Assembly: GCF_001426685.1 (NCBI RefSeq)
Contig: NZ_LMFB01000032.1
Coordinates: 1-63,608, forward strand
Length of the DNA: 63,608 nucleotides
Source of the DNA: Rhizobium sp. Root483D2
GTDB taxonomy: Bacteria > Pseudomonadota > Alphaproteobacteria > Rhizobiales > Rhizobiaceae
Direction: 5' to 3'
Part shown: piece by piece, positions 36,441 through 44,416 of the stretch
Layout: every line of letters starts with the position of its first letter
Numbering within the stretch: the stretch's first letter is position 1
Translations under genes and position numbers: made by a program
The notes under the pieces: model-generated
What the model was told of the DNA's origin: nothing
What the model saw: only the letters and a program-made list of their open reading frames with translations
The model's database searches: none

Positions 36441-36545
36441 TATTGCAAGTCATATTTTCTCGCATTAGGGTAATCGCTCGTGGTTTCAAAGGCGGCGCCG
36501 CCCTTCCCTCCTGGGCCGCCTATCTTAACAGGAAAGTTCAGGCCA

Positions 36546-36935
36546 ATGGATCGAGAAGTCATTATTCCAGAGGAAATGCGCGAGATCGTCTCCCGGGCAG
36601 GATATGCCCCGGCGGTTAAGGTTGGCGATACGATCTACGTCGTCGGGCAAGTCGGCCGGACGAGGGACTTGCAGGTGATTGAGGACCCGCAAGAACAGTT
36701 CAGGGCCATATGGGAGAACCTCCGCATCGTCCTTGAGGCCGCAGACTGCACCTTCGACGACGTGGTGGAGATGACGAGCTATCATGTGGAGATGTCCAAG
36801 CACATGGATATTTTCCGGACGGCAAAGAACGAAGTCTTTCCAAAAGGAACCTACGCATGGACTCGCATCGGCGTATCCGAACTTGCACATTCTGGCTTGC
36901 TTGCGGAGGTGAAATGCGTCGCGGTGAAGCGATAG
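36546..36935 (+). CDS. RidA/YjgF family protein
   Basis: 129 residues, the normal RidA length. It includes GDTIYVVGQVGRTRD, AIWENLRIVLEAADCTFDDV, MTSYHVEMSKHM, and the C-terminal YAWTRIGVSELAHSGLLAE ending in VKC. RidA proteins hydrolyse reactive enamine/imine intermediates, but divergent members have other roles. The Arg that contacts substrate in canonical RidA falls at the TRIGV position here. ATG 36546 follows AGGAAAG. It is a lone gene, divergent from TetR. A ruined homologue lies at 24857-25200. Confidence 0.87.
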   Translation: MDREVIIPEEMREIVSRAGYAPAVKVGDTIYVVGQVGRTRDLQVIEDPQEQFRAIWENLRIVLEAADCTFDDVVEMTSYHVEMSKHMDIFRTAKNEVFPKGTYAWTRIGVSELAHSGLLAEVKCVAVKR

Positions 36936-37097
36936 CGGTTAGGTTCACACCGACCCGGGAAAGGGCGATGCGTGTTCCATCGGAAAGCGATACCGGCATG
37001 GAACGGGGACCCAAGCTCTTGAACACATACGGTCCCTCAATCCCGAAACTGAGAAGAGTTGGCGGCCCGCGTCTGCAAGCCGCCAAACGTAACCTCT

Positions 37098-38717
37098 TCA
37101 GTCGGGTCGAGCCAGACCTCTGCTCAGGCCAGCGAGGCCATGCATATCCTGGATCAGATCCGCAGCCCGTTCGCCGATGACGACGCAAGGCGCCATCGTA
37201 TTACCGGTTGTAATACGCGGCATGATTGACGAGTCTGCGATGCGCAGGCCATCGATGCCATACACCTTGAGCTCGCTGTCAACCACTGACATGCTGTCGC
37301 GTCCCATCTTGGCCGTGCAGGACTGGTGCCAGTAAGTGACGGCCGATTTGCGAATGAAATCGATCATGCCTGATCGATCTCTCGGGCCGGGCGCAGTTTC
37401 GCCGCTGACGAGTGGCATGAAACCATCGCTATTGCCGAGTTCGCGACACAATTCCACCGCCGCCAAGGCGGCCGACATGTCTTCTGGCTCGCTCAGAGAA
37501 TTCGGTTCGATCAGGATCGGGTCATTGGTACTGGGACCAGAGAGCCGCAGCCGACCGCGGCTTTTCGGCTGGGCGAGACCGTTGAACATCGTCCAGCCAT
37601 GTTCCGGCGTTTCGAGGCCCGTCTCGATCGGTGACGGCACAGCAAATTCCAACTGGCACTGAAGAATGTCCGGCTGGGAAAGACGCGCGTCGCTTTTCCA
37701 GTAGAGTTTTGCTTCGCAGCCACTGCCACCGACGGCTTCTGGTTTTCGATATGCCCAGGTGCAGCCGAATGCGAGATGATCCTGATGATTGCGCCCAACG
37801 CCAGGTAGGTGCTGAACGACCGGAATACCATGGGCCTGCAGCTCATCTTCCGGACCTATACCCGACTGCATCAACACTTTCGGCGTTTTGATCGCACCAA
37901 GCGACAGCACCGTCTCACAACGTGCCGTGAAATGACGGCGCTCGCCATCGACAAAAACCTCGACTCCGGTCACGCGCTTGCCATCGAAGATCAGACGCGT
38001 GACCAGGGCATCGGTCAGCACCGTCAGGTTTGGCCGCGATAAAAGCGGGCGAACATAGGATTCAAATACAGATTCTCGCTTCCCATCCCGGATCCGCAGC
38101 TCGGCGATCGATGCGCCGCCTGGGCCCTCCATCATTTCACCGTTCGGGCTATCGTAGACGGGAATGCCGATAGCGGATGCCGCACTCAACAGGGCTTCTG
38201 CGATCGGTTGGGGCGCGTGCGGCTGCGCGACGTAAGCCGGCCCTCCCACGCCACGACGGGTTAGGTCCGGAGCGCCCTGCCAATCTTCGATCCGGCGATA
38301 GTAGCCAAGGATCGACTGATAGCCCCACGCGTCATCACTGGTTTCAGCGGCAAAGTGGTCCCAATCCCCCTTGTGTCCTCTGGCCCACACCATGACATTG
38401 ATGCTCGAACCGCCACCGAGCCCTTTGCCCATGCTGAGAGGAAGACGTCGACCGTCCAGGCCAGGTGCCGGTTGCCCGACAAAACCCCAGTCCCGGATCG
38501 AGCCGAGATTGAGCGGCCACTGCGCAGGGTTGGTTACGGTCTCTGCCGCATCGTCCCCGCCTGCTTCGAGCAGCAGGACGTTCGCGTTCCCATCCTCTGC
38601 CAGTCGAGCCGCGACGACGGAGCCGCTGGATCCTGCGCCGCAGACGATGAAGTCGAAAACATCGCCAACCCCGCGCGAATCTTGGGGTGCATTTTGCTCA
38701 TGAGTATTCAGCTTCAC
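37098..38717 (-). CDS. GMC-family FAD oxidoreductase (choline dehydrogenase-like)
   Basis: 539 residues. The FAD-binding Rossmann motif is DFIVCGAGSSGSVVAARLAE near 23, the GMC signature GKGLGGGSSINVMVWARG near 95, and the active-site His in VTYWHQSCTAKMG near 480 with a following TGNTMAPCVVIGE. It oxidises a primary alcohol, sugar or polyol to the aldehyde. It starts with GTG 38717 after GGAGG. No signal peptide is visible, so it is probably cytosolic. Confidence 0.9.
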   Translation of the reverse strand: MKLNTHEQNAPQDSRGVGDVFDFIVCGAGSSGSVVAARLAEDGNANVLLLEAGGDDAAETVTNPAQWPLNLGSIRDWGFVGQPAPGLDGRRLPLSMGKGLGGGSSINVMVWARGHKGDWDHFAAETSDDAWGYQSILGYYRRIEDWQGAPDLTRRGVGGPAYVAQPHAPQPIAEALLSAASAIGIPVYDSPNGEMMEGPGGASIAELRIRDGKRESVFESYVRPLLSRPNLTVLTDALVTRLIFDGKRVTGVEVFVDGERRHFTARCETVLSLGAIKTPKVLMQSGIGPEDELQAHGIPVVQHLPGVGRNHQDHLAFGCTWAYRKPEAVGGSGCEAKLYWKSDARLSQPDILQCQLEFAVPSPIETGLETPEHGWTMFNGLAQPKSRGRLRLSGPSTNDPILIEPNSLSEPEDMSAALAAVELCRELGNSDGFMPLVSGETAPGPRDRSGMIDFIRKSAVTYWHQSCTAKMGRDSMSVVDSELKVYGIDGLRIADSSIMPRITTGNTMAPCVVIGERAADLIQDMHGLAGLSRGLARPD

Positions 38718-38854
38718 GTGACTACCTCCGTGAATGGATTTAGGTGAATTTTGAAAGTGGGGGCGAAGCGCGAACGAATTCTCGCTCGCAATCTTCCGGG
38801 CGCTAACATGCGATCTTGGTGTTAAGGCGCCTGATTCAACGAACCTTGTTCGTC

Positions 38855-38887
38855 GTCATCGGGACAGTTGGGGACTGTCCCGATGAC
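38855..38887 (-). terminator. 14-bp perfect hairpin
   Basis: GTCATCGGGACAGT (38855-38868) pairs perfectly with ACTGTCCCGATGAC (38874-38887) around a 5-base loop, 10 bases past the stop of the secreted hydrolase. It is an unusually strong stem, with no poly-U on either side. It is probably the 3' end of the hydrolase transcript. Confidence 0.6.
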
Positions 38888-38897
38888 CCGGCATCAG

Positions 38898-39692
38898 TCA
38901 CTGCTTCTTCGCCGAGACGGCTTTGGCGGCCTGGTCAATGGTATCGGCGACGACCTTCGGCTGCGTCATGAACAGGGCGTGGCTTGCGGAAACCCTGGTG
39001 ATCTTCGCCTTGATGCGCTCGGCCATGTGGATCAGCATGGCCTGATCGAAAGCCTTATCTTCTGTGGCGATGACGGCCCAGCTCGGCTTGGTCCGCCAGG
39101 CGGCATTCTCGAGCTTGGTGCCGAACGCCGACATGTTGATCGGCACCTGCGAAGCGCTCATGAACGCGGCCTCGGCATCGCTGACGTCATGCGCGAAACC
39201 AGCCTTGAACTTTGCCGGGCTGACATATCCAAAACCATCCTTGGTCGTCTCGATGACGAACTCAGATGCAGGAGCAAACCCTTGATACTGCTGAGCCGTC
39301 GTCTCGCCGGCATCCGGGGAGAGTGCGGAGACATAGACGAGGCCCGAAACCTTTGGATCGATGCCAGCTTCCGTGATGACCGTGCCGCCCCAGGAATGCC
39401 CAACGAGAATGACCGGACCATCCTGCCGCTCAAGCGCACGCTTGGTGGCGGCGACATCGTCTGCCAGGGACGTCAACGGGTTCTGCACGATGGTAACGTG
39501 ATAGCCGCGCTTCGTCAGATTGTCGTAAACACCCTTCCAGCCCGACCCGTCGGCAAAGGCGCCATGGACGAGCACGACGTTTTTTACGGACTGGTTATGA
39601 GGAATTGTGTCAGCAGCGTTTGCCGATAGTGCGGCGGACAAAGCGGTAGCAACTGCAATCGCGGCAACGGTGGTTGTGGACTTGCGTGTCAT
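38898..39692 (-). CDS. Exported alpha/beta hydrolase
   Basis: 264 residues with a signal peptide ending near SANA-ADTI. VVLVHGAFADGSGWKGVYD near 40, the nucleophile elbow ILVGHSWGGTVI near 97, an acid in TEDKAFDQ and the late His in SASHALFMTQP make the triad. It is the esterase EstC/salicylate-esterase-like type seen widely in rhizobia. ATG 39692 is preferred because AAGGAG lies six bases upstream. Palindromic operators in the divergent spacer place it under the OhrR-like MarR protein. Confidence 0.88.
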   Translation of the reverse strand: MTRKSTTTVAAIAVATALSAALSANAADTIPHNQSVKNVVLVHGAFADGSGWKGVYDNLTKRGYHVTIVQNPLTSLADDVAATKRALERQDGPVILVGHSWGGTVITEAGIDPKVSGLVYVSALSPDAGETTAQQYQGFAPASEFVIETTKDGFGYVSPAKFKAGFAHDVSDAEAAFMSASQVPINMSAFGTKLENAAWRTKPSWAVIATEDKAFDQAMLIHMAERIKAKITRVSASHALFMTQPKVVADTIDQAAKAVSAKKQ

Positions 39693-39713
39693 GGTCATCT
39701 CCTTTAGGTAAAT

Positions 39714-39804
39714 GCGATAACTGTTATCGCGATAACTATAAGTTTTCACATCTCCAGCCGCGCGTCAATATGAATCTTATCGCGATATTGGTTTTCGTGA
39801 TAAG
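39714..39804. promoter_or_regulatory. Palindrome cluster, MarR operators
   Basis: Three overlapping or adjacent symmetric sites are present. GCGATAAC-T-GTTATCGC (39714-39730) is perfect. GTTATCGCGATAAC (39723-39736) is perfect. CTTATCGCG...CGTGATAAG (39776-39804) is imperfect. The shared core TTATCGCGATAA occurs near both divergent starts, so the regulator probably silences itself and the hydrolase. Confidence 0.7.
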
Positions 39805-39836
39805 TTGGATTATATGGATGGCTACAGGAGTTCAAA

Positions 39837-40304
39837 ATGACCCAACGCCATAACGACCCCCCGCCCCTGCGCCACCAGCTGTGCTATGCGATTTACACGG
39901 CCGGCATTGCCATCCAGCGCGCTTACAAGCCCCTTCTCGACGAGCTGGGACTGACCTATCCGCAATATCTCGTCCTGAACGTTCTTTGGGCAAAAGACGA
40001 GCAGACTGTAGTGTCCATCGCAGATCAGCTCGCCTTGGAATCCAGCACGCTCACCCCGCTTTTAAAGCGTCTTGAAACAGCCGGACACTTAAGTCGGACG
40101 CGCAACCTGAACAACGAACGGCAGGTTCTGGTTGCGCTGACAGACCAAGGTCGTGCATTGCAGCACAGGGCAGGCTGCCTCAGCGATACTTTGCTGGCAG
40201 CCTCGACCCAGACCCCTCCGGAACTTGCAGCCTTGAACCGCGACGTGCGGCATCTTCGTGACGCGATCTACTCCCAGATCGGCGGGTGGGACGCACCCGC
40301 CTAA
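39837..40304 (+). CDS. MarR-family regulator, OhrR-like
   Basis: 155 residues. The winged-helix core VSIADQLALESSTLTPLLKR then NLNNERQVLVALTDQG is standard MarR. LCYAIYTAGIAIQRAYKPLL near residue 17 and LGLTYPQYLVLNVLW match OhrR closely, including the single N-terminal Cys whose oxidation by organic peroxides releases OhrR from DNA. The target here is a secreted hydrolase rather than an Ohr peroxidase. The start follows AGGAG. Confidence 0.9.
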   Translation: MTQRHNDPPPLRHQLCYAIYTAGIAIQRAYKPLLDELGLTYPQYLVLNVLWAKDEQTVVSIADQLALESSTLTPLLKRLETAGHLSRTRNLNNERQVLVALTDQGRALQHRAGCLSDTLLAASTQTPPELAALNRDVRHLRDAIYSQIGGWDAPA

Positions 40305-40332
40305 CCTGTAAGAGTTTGAGCTGACTGAACGA

Positions 40333-41112
40333 TCAAGCGGTCGGGACGGTCCCGCCGTCGATGACGTGCTCGGTCCCTGTAATCGATGCTGCCCGATCCG
40401 ATGCAAGAAATGCGATCAGATCGGCGACCTCTTCCGGTTTGGCCGGTCGCCCAAGCGGTATGCCACCGAGCGATTTCATGATCACCTGCACTGCGGCGTC
40501 GTACTCGATGCCGGCTTCCGCGGCGATGCGCAGCGCTAGACCATTTGCACCCGGATCGGCGATCCAGCCCGGAGAGACCCGTACCACCCGCACACCCTTC
40601 GGAGAAACCTCCTTGGAGATGCTTTTGCTGTAGGTGTTAAGGGCTCCTTTGGCTGAAGCGTAGCCGGTCGTCGCCTCGGGTAGCGGAAGGTTTCTCTGGA
40701 TCGAGGTGACGTGGATGACGACACCACTTCCCTGGGCGACCATGCCAGGGATCAAAGCGCGATCCAGTCTGACCGCCGGAAAGAAGTTAAGGGCGAACTC
40801 CTTCTCCCAGTCCTCGTCGGTGAGCGCCGCGAAGCCGCCTGAAGGGGCTGAAGAGCCGCCCAGCATGTTCACAAGGATATCAAGGCCGCCGAGTTCTCTA
40901 TGCACCGCATCGACGACGGTCTGTACCCCCGCCGTGGTGGTCAGATCGGCCTCGACGAACGCCGCTCCCGCGAGGTCAACAGGCTTCTTACGAGCGGTGG
41001 TCAATACGCTGGCACCGAGCTCCTTGAACAGCGCAACGGCTGCAGCGCCGGCCCCCGAAGTGCCGCCAGTGATGAGGGCGCGACGGCCCTGCAAGGTGAG
41101 GAACTGTGTCAT
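40333..41112 (-). CDS. SDR-family oxidoreductase
   Basis: 259 residues. [14 protein letters not shown] replaces the usual TGxxxGIG, NMLGGSS sits where NNAG is expected, and YASAK holds the catalytic Tyr and Lys near 160. The ending is [17 protein letters not shown]. The altered NNAG motif is a known variation in divergent SDRs. It overlaps the NTF2-like gene by ATGA, so the two form a two-gene operon divergent from the LysR regulator. Confidence 0.9.
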   Translation of the reverse strand: MTQFLTLQGRRALITGGTSGAGAAAVALFKELGASVLTTARKKPVDLAGAAFVEADLTTTAGVQTVVDAVHRELGGLDILVNMLGGSSAPSGGFAALTDEDWEKEFALNFFPAVRLDRALIPGMVAQGSGVVIHVTSIQRNLPLPEATTGYASAKGALNTYSKSISKEVSPKGVRVVRVSPGWIADPGANGLALRIAAEAGIEYDAAVQVIMKSLGGIPLGRPAKPEEVADLIAFLASDRAASITGTEHVIDGGTVPTA

Positions 41113-41438
41113 ACTGTGATCTCCAGTTCGGCGACCTTGTCGCCCGCGAGGACGAAGAAGAAGCGCAGATCGATCGGGCTGCCCGGGAAGTCGCCGACGG
41201 CATGGGCCGTTACCTGGCTTTTCCCGTTGTCGGTGGCAATCAAGAAGGGTTCCACCGTGTAGCTGTATTGCTGAGCTTCATCAGCCATCCAGGCGCGGAT
41301 GGCATCACCACAGCGGTGGGTCTTGCCTTTATCCTTCACGATGCCGTCTGAAGTGAAAGTGGCAGCGATCGCGTCCGGGCTGCCAGTCCGGTCGGCTTCG
41401 AAATACGCTTCGATCGCCTTGGGAAGTTTGATTGTCAT
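41109..41438 (-). CDS. NTF2-like (SnoaL-type) protein
   Basis: 109 residues of the cone-shaped NTF2 fold: [20 protein letters not shown] then [50 protein letters not shown]. Members are small isomerases, cyclases or ligand-binding proteins. It is coupled with the SDR, which suggests that both act on one metabolite. Confidence 0.83.
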   Translation of the reverse strand: MTIKLPKAIEAYFEADRTGSPDAIAATFTSDGIVKDKGKTHRCGDAIRAWMADEAQQYSYTVEPFLIATDNGKSQVTAHAVGDFPGSPIDLRFFFVLAGDKVAELEITV

Positions 41439-41574
41439 TATGATCCTCCATCAATTCCAGCATCGCGCGCTGGAGGCCTCGTTCCCGTTTGAGTTCGATA
41501 AGCACAATTTAAGGCAGGACCGTTGACACGATAACTGGGATAAAGAAGGATGTGGAATTACGAAAAGAGGAATA

Positions 41575-42498
41575 ATGACGCGCTCTGTTTTAGTCGATCT
41601 GGACGCCGTTCTCAGCATCGCGCGCCTGGGCTCGTTTCGAGCGGCCGCGCTTGAGCTCGGCATGTCCACAACAGCATTAAGCAACGCCGTTGCAAAGCTT
41701 GAGCAGCGTCTTGGCGTTCGCCTGTTCAACCGTACAACGCGTAGCGTCTCGCTCACCGACGCTGGAAAAACTTTTGCCGAGCGGGTTGGCCCCGCAATGA
41801 TGGACATCCACGATGCTATGCTCACGGTCCAATCGCTTCAGGACACTCCGTCGGGCACATTGCGCATCAACGCCTTCGCGACAGCAGCGCGCGAGGTCAT
41901 GGAACCGCTCATAATGTCGTTCATGCAGCGCTACCCTCAGGTGCATATTGATCTGGTCACGGAGGGACGGATCGTTGACATCGTTGCCGCGGGCTTCGAC
42001 CTGGGCTTGAGGCCGGCTGATCTGGTGCCGGCCGACATGATCGCCGTACCGCTCGGTTTGAAGCGCAGCAATGCAGTTGTTGCATCGCCAGACTTCCTGC
42101 GCACTCACGGAAAGCCAATCGTCCCAGCCGACCTTTACCGGTTTCGTTGCATCCGCGCTCGGCTTCCCAACAACGCCTTGTTTCGGTGGAAATTTGAAAA
42201 GGACGGGGAGGCTGTCCAGATCGATGTACAAGGCTCGATCACTCTCGACGAATCGAGCCTTGTCAGGATAGCGGCACAAAATGGCGTCGGGCTCGGATAC
42301 GTTATGGAAGCGGACGTGCGTGATGATCTTGCGGCCGGCCGACTGGTGCGCGTTCTCGAGGATTGGACTCCATCGCTGGCGCCACTGGCTTTATACTATC
42401 CCGGCAGGAAAAATCCGCCAGCCGCGTTCAGCGCATTTATTCAGGCTGCCCGGGATTTCGCGAAGAAGCAAACAAAACAACCACAACATGCAGACTAA
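41575..42498 (+). CDS. LysR-family transcriptional regulator
   Basis: 307 residues. The HTH is [20 protein letters not shown] then [19 protein letters not shown] (residues ~18-60), followed by the LysR substrate domain ([38 protein letters not shown]). It is divergent from the SDR/NTF2 operon, the classic LysR layout. It is the last intact gene before the debris at 42.57-42.96 kb. Confidence 0.92.
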   Translation: MTRSVLVDLDAVLSIARLGSFRAAALELGMSTTALSNAVAKLEQRLGVRLFNRTTRSVSLTDAGKTFAERVGPAMMDIHDAMLTVQSLQDTPSGTLRINAFATAAREVMEPLIMSFMQRYPQVHIDLVTEGRIVDIVAAGFDLGLRPADLVPADMIAVPLGLKRSNAVVASPDFLRTHGKPIVPADLYRFRCIRARLPNNALFRWKFEKDGEAVQIDVQGSITLDESSLVRIAAQNGVGLGYVMEADVRDDLAAGRLVRVLEDWTPSLAPLALYYPGRKNPPAAFSAFIQAARDFAKKQTKQPQHAD

Positions 42499-42570
42499 AG
42501 TGCCCTACCGCAGTATTGTTTTGCGAGGGTCGAGGCGCGCAACGATCTGCCCGGCAAATGAACGTTACGG

Positions 42571-42735
42571 ACATTTAGAGCGTTCTCACTTATTTGCGCG
42601 TTTTCCACCACGAAACCTGATGGCATTGGTATGGGACTTTCTATCTGCCGCTCCATCGTGGAGGCCCCGGAGGACGCATCTGGGCTACAGCCAATCGTCC
42701 CTGCGGGATCTCATTCAACTTCACGCTCTCTAACT
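42571..42735 (+). pseudogene. C-terminal scrap of a sensor histidine kinase
   Basis: The frame reads STTKPDGIGMGLSICRSIVE, the G2 box of a HATPase_c domain. After a one-base shift it continues as GGRIWATANRPCGISFNFTL, the normal end of a rhizobial PAS-type histidine kinase. Nothing of the upstream kinase is present and the final Ala-His-Gly is damaged. It is fused to IS66 debris on the other strand. Confidence 0.8.
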
Positions 42736-42959
42736 ACCGTTGCTCTCAAAGGCATATCTGCAGGCTTATCCATCACCGCTGGCACGAACATCGGCGTAGA
42801 CGTCTGCTCCGATTGTTTCCGCGACTTCCGCCGCCAGGTGAACAACTGACCAGGCGACAAACCTTGCCGCCGCGCAACAGCACTGACCGACATCTCGCCG
42901 CTATGACTTTCGGCGACAATCTGAAGCTTCTCCTCTTCGCTCCATTCGCGGCGGCGAAA
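42711..42959 (-). mobile_element. IS66-family orfA (tnpA) remnant
   Basis: Leftward, RRREWSEEEKLQIVAESHSG and MSVSAVARRQGLSPGQLFTW are typical of the small IS66 accessory protein TnpA, a Tnp_IS66 helix-turn-helix. A TAG sits directly before the first residue shown, and the protein runs off into histidine-kinase debris near 42730. No orfB, orfC or terminal repeats are present, so the element is dead. Confidence 0.8.
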
Positions 42960-42996
42960 CTAGCTTGATGCGGCAGGCCGAGCCTGCCGCATCAGT

Positions 42997-43494
42997 TCAC
43001 ACATCTTTAACGCGCTCGAGCTCGAAGAAATAGACGCGCTCGTCACCTTCGATCACCATGGCTCCCACGAGGCGATTATCGTCGACCTTGCGGAAATGAT
43101 CGACGATGGGCTGGGTGTCGTAGACCATCGCAGCACTTGTCACCCCTTGGAACGGCACGGCTTTCAATGATGCTACCGGACCTTTGGCTCTCAGCCGGCG
43201 CAGCAGAAAGGAAAACAGGTTGCTTGCGGCTCGGCTCCTGCCGATCTTGTGGAAACGGAGTGCCAGACGGAGTGGAATCCAGGCCGGATCGGTGGCGACG
43301 AGGCGCTTCTCCCCTCCGCGGAACAACAGCGCGTCGGCACGCATCTGAGCCGAGAACCGTTTGCCAAACCAACCAAGGTTTTCGAGCACGCCGTCCAGAG
43401 GGTGGCCGGATGGGATACCCCGTCCAGTCCACAGCCCGGTCATCTCGCGCGGCTCCACAGGTGGCAGCCGCTGAAATCTTTCCATCTCATTCAT
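42997..43494 (-). CDS. GXWXG/DUF4334 protein
   Basis: 165 residues. The N-terminal GXWXG domain (MTGLWTGRGIPSGHPLDGVL then ENLGWFGKRF) and the C-terminal DUF4334 domain (SAAMVYDTQPIVDHFRKVDD) are both present. No function is established. The start is ATG 43494 or 43485. It ends the ligD operon, 35 bases after the HARP-like gene, so it may be an accessory of repair or simply stress-co-regulated. Confidence 0.82.
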   Translation of the reverse strand: MNEMERFQRLPPVEPREMTGLWTGRGIPSGHPLDGVLENLGWFGKRFSAQMRADALLFRGGEKRLVATDPAWIPLRLALRFHKIGRSRAASNLFSFLLRRLRAKGPVASLKAVPFQGVTSAAMVYDTQPIVDHFRKVDDNRLVGAMVIEGDERVYFFELERVKDV

Positions 43495-43529
43495 CGCATG
43501 TTCCCGATCAAAGGGGCCTCCATTCGACT

Positions 43530-44393
43530 CTAATCTTCCTGCCGTCGCTGCTGAGCACGCCGTGTCGATCTGGCCTTCTGCCGCGCAATCCGAAGTTCGT
43601 CCAGATCCGGCACCCACCAGCCGCGGGCCACTTCCCGTTCGCCCGGCGGCGTTCGGGCCGGCCATGTCGTGACCAGTTCCTCAAGAGACGCCGGCCGCCA
43701 AGCCGCCCAGACGTATTCACTGTTTGATTTCGTTTGAAAATAGAACGCGTATACAGCTTCTGGATCTGCCAGCTCGCCATGTGTATCGGTGAAGATGACG
43801 ACGCCCACGTGCGTACCGATCGCACGATCGAATGGGGGCACGTCATCGACAGGTACGGGATAACGTTTTCGGCGGCGCTCACTGGTTCTCGCCTTAGCGG
43901 CGTCATCTTCCTCGGTGCCTTTCAACGCCTCACGCCGGGCCTTTCGCACATCGGGCTCGTTACGCTCGGCCGCTGCCTCGATCGTTAGCCATCGTTGGCG
44001 TAGCTCATCCAGTGACCGGTAAGGGATAACCCACAGCCGGCGATCCGCATCCCAGCGCGCCAATCGAATTTCCCGGATTTCGGTGACGACCGTGCGCGAA
44101 TAGGGTGTCCGGATCTGCAAACCGGATGGCGCCGCGTCGAGGTAGCGGCTTTTGATCGGATCGAACGCGAACGCATCCCTGCCCTTTTCGTCCGCAAAGG
44201 CATCGGCTTCGGCTTCCATCTCCGCGAGCCATCGTCCGATGCGCTTGCCGGCAGTGCGGCCCGGCACGAACCAGGCGTTCAGCCTATCGTTCCACCGGGC
44301 ACGAGGAAACGACTCACGAAACCGCTGAACCGTGATGCGATCATGCGGAAGATCAGTCGTTGCTCCGACGGGTGGCTCGGTCTCTCTATCCAT
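43530..44393 (-). CDS. HARP-like repeat protein linked to ligD
   Basis: 287 residues, not a named family that I can place. Two segments share a pattern: residues ~20-60 (FRESFPRARWNDRLNAWFVP) and ~95-140 (IREIRLARWDADRRLWVIPY then RSLDELRQRW). Each has a Trp-Asn/Asp turn, then W-x-(I/V)-P and an amphipathic helix, much like HARP domains of SMARCAL1-type annealing helicases. No ATPase motif is present. A charged linker (ARREALKGTEEDD) leads to a C-terminal half rich in Trp. It lies 23 bases after ligD, so a DNA-binding repair accessory is a fair hypothesis. Confidence 0.65.
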   Translation of the reverse strand: MDRETEPPVGATTDLPHDRITVQRFRESFPRARWNDRLNAWFVPGRTAGKRIGRWLAEMEAEADAFADEKGRDAFAFDPIKSRYLDAAPSGLQIRTPYSRTVVTEIREIRLARWDADRRLWVIPYRSLDELRQRWLTIEAAAERNEPDVRKARREALKGTEEDDAAKARTSERRRKRYPVPVDDVPPFDRAIGTHVGVVIFTDTHGELADPEAVYAFYFQTKSNSEYVWAAWRPASLEELVTTWPARTPPGEREVARGWWVPDLDELRIARQKARSTRRAQQRRQED

Positions 44394-44416
44394 CGCTCAA
44401 TCGCTTGTGGCCATAC

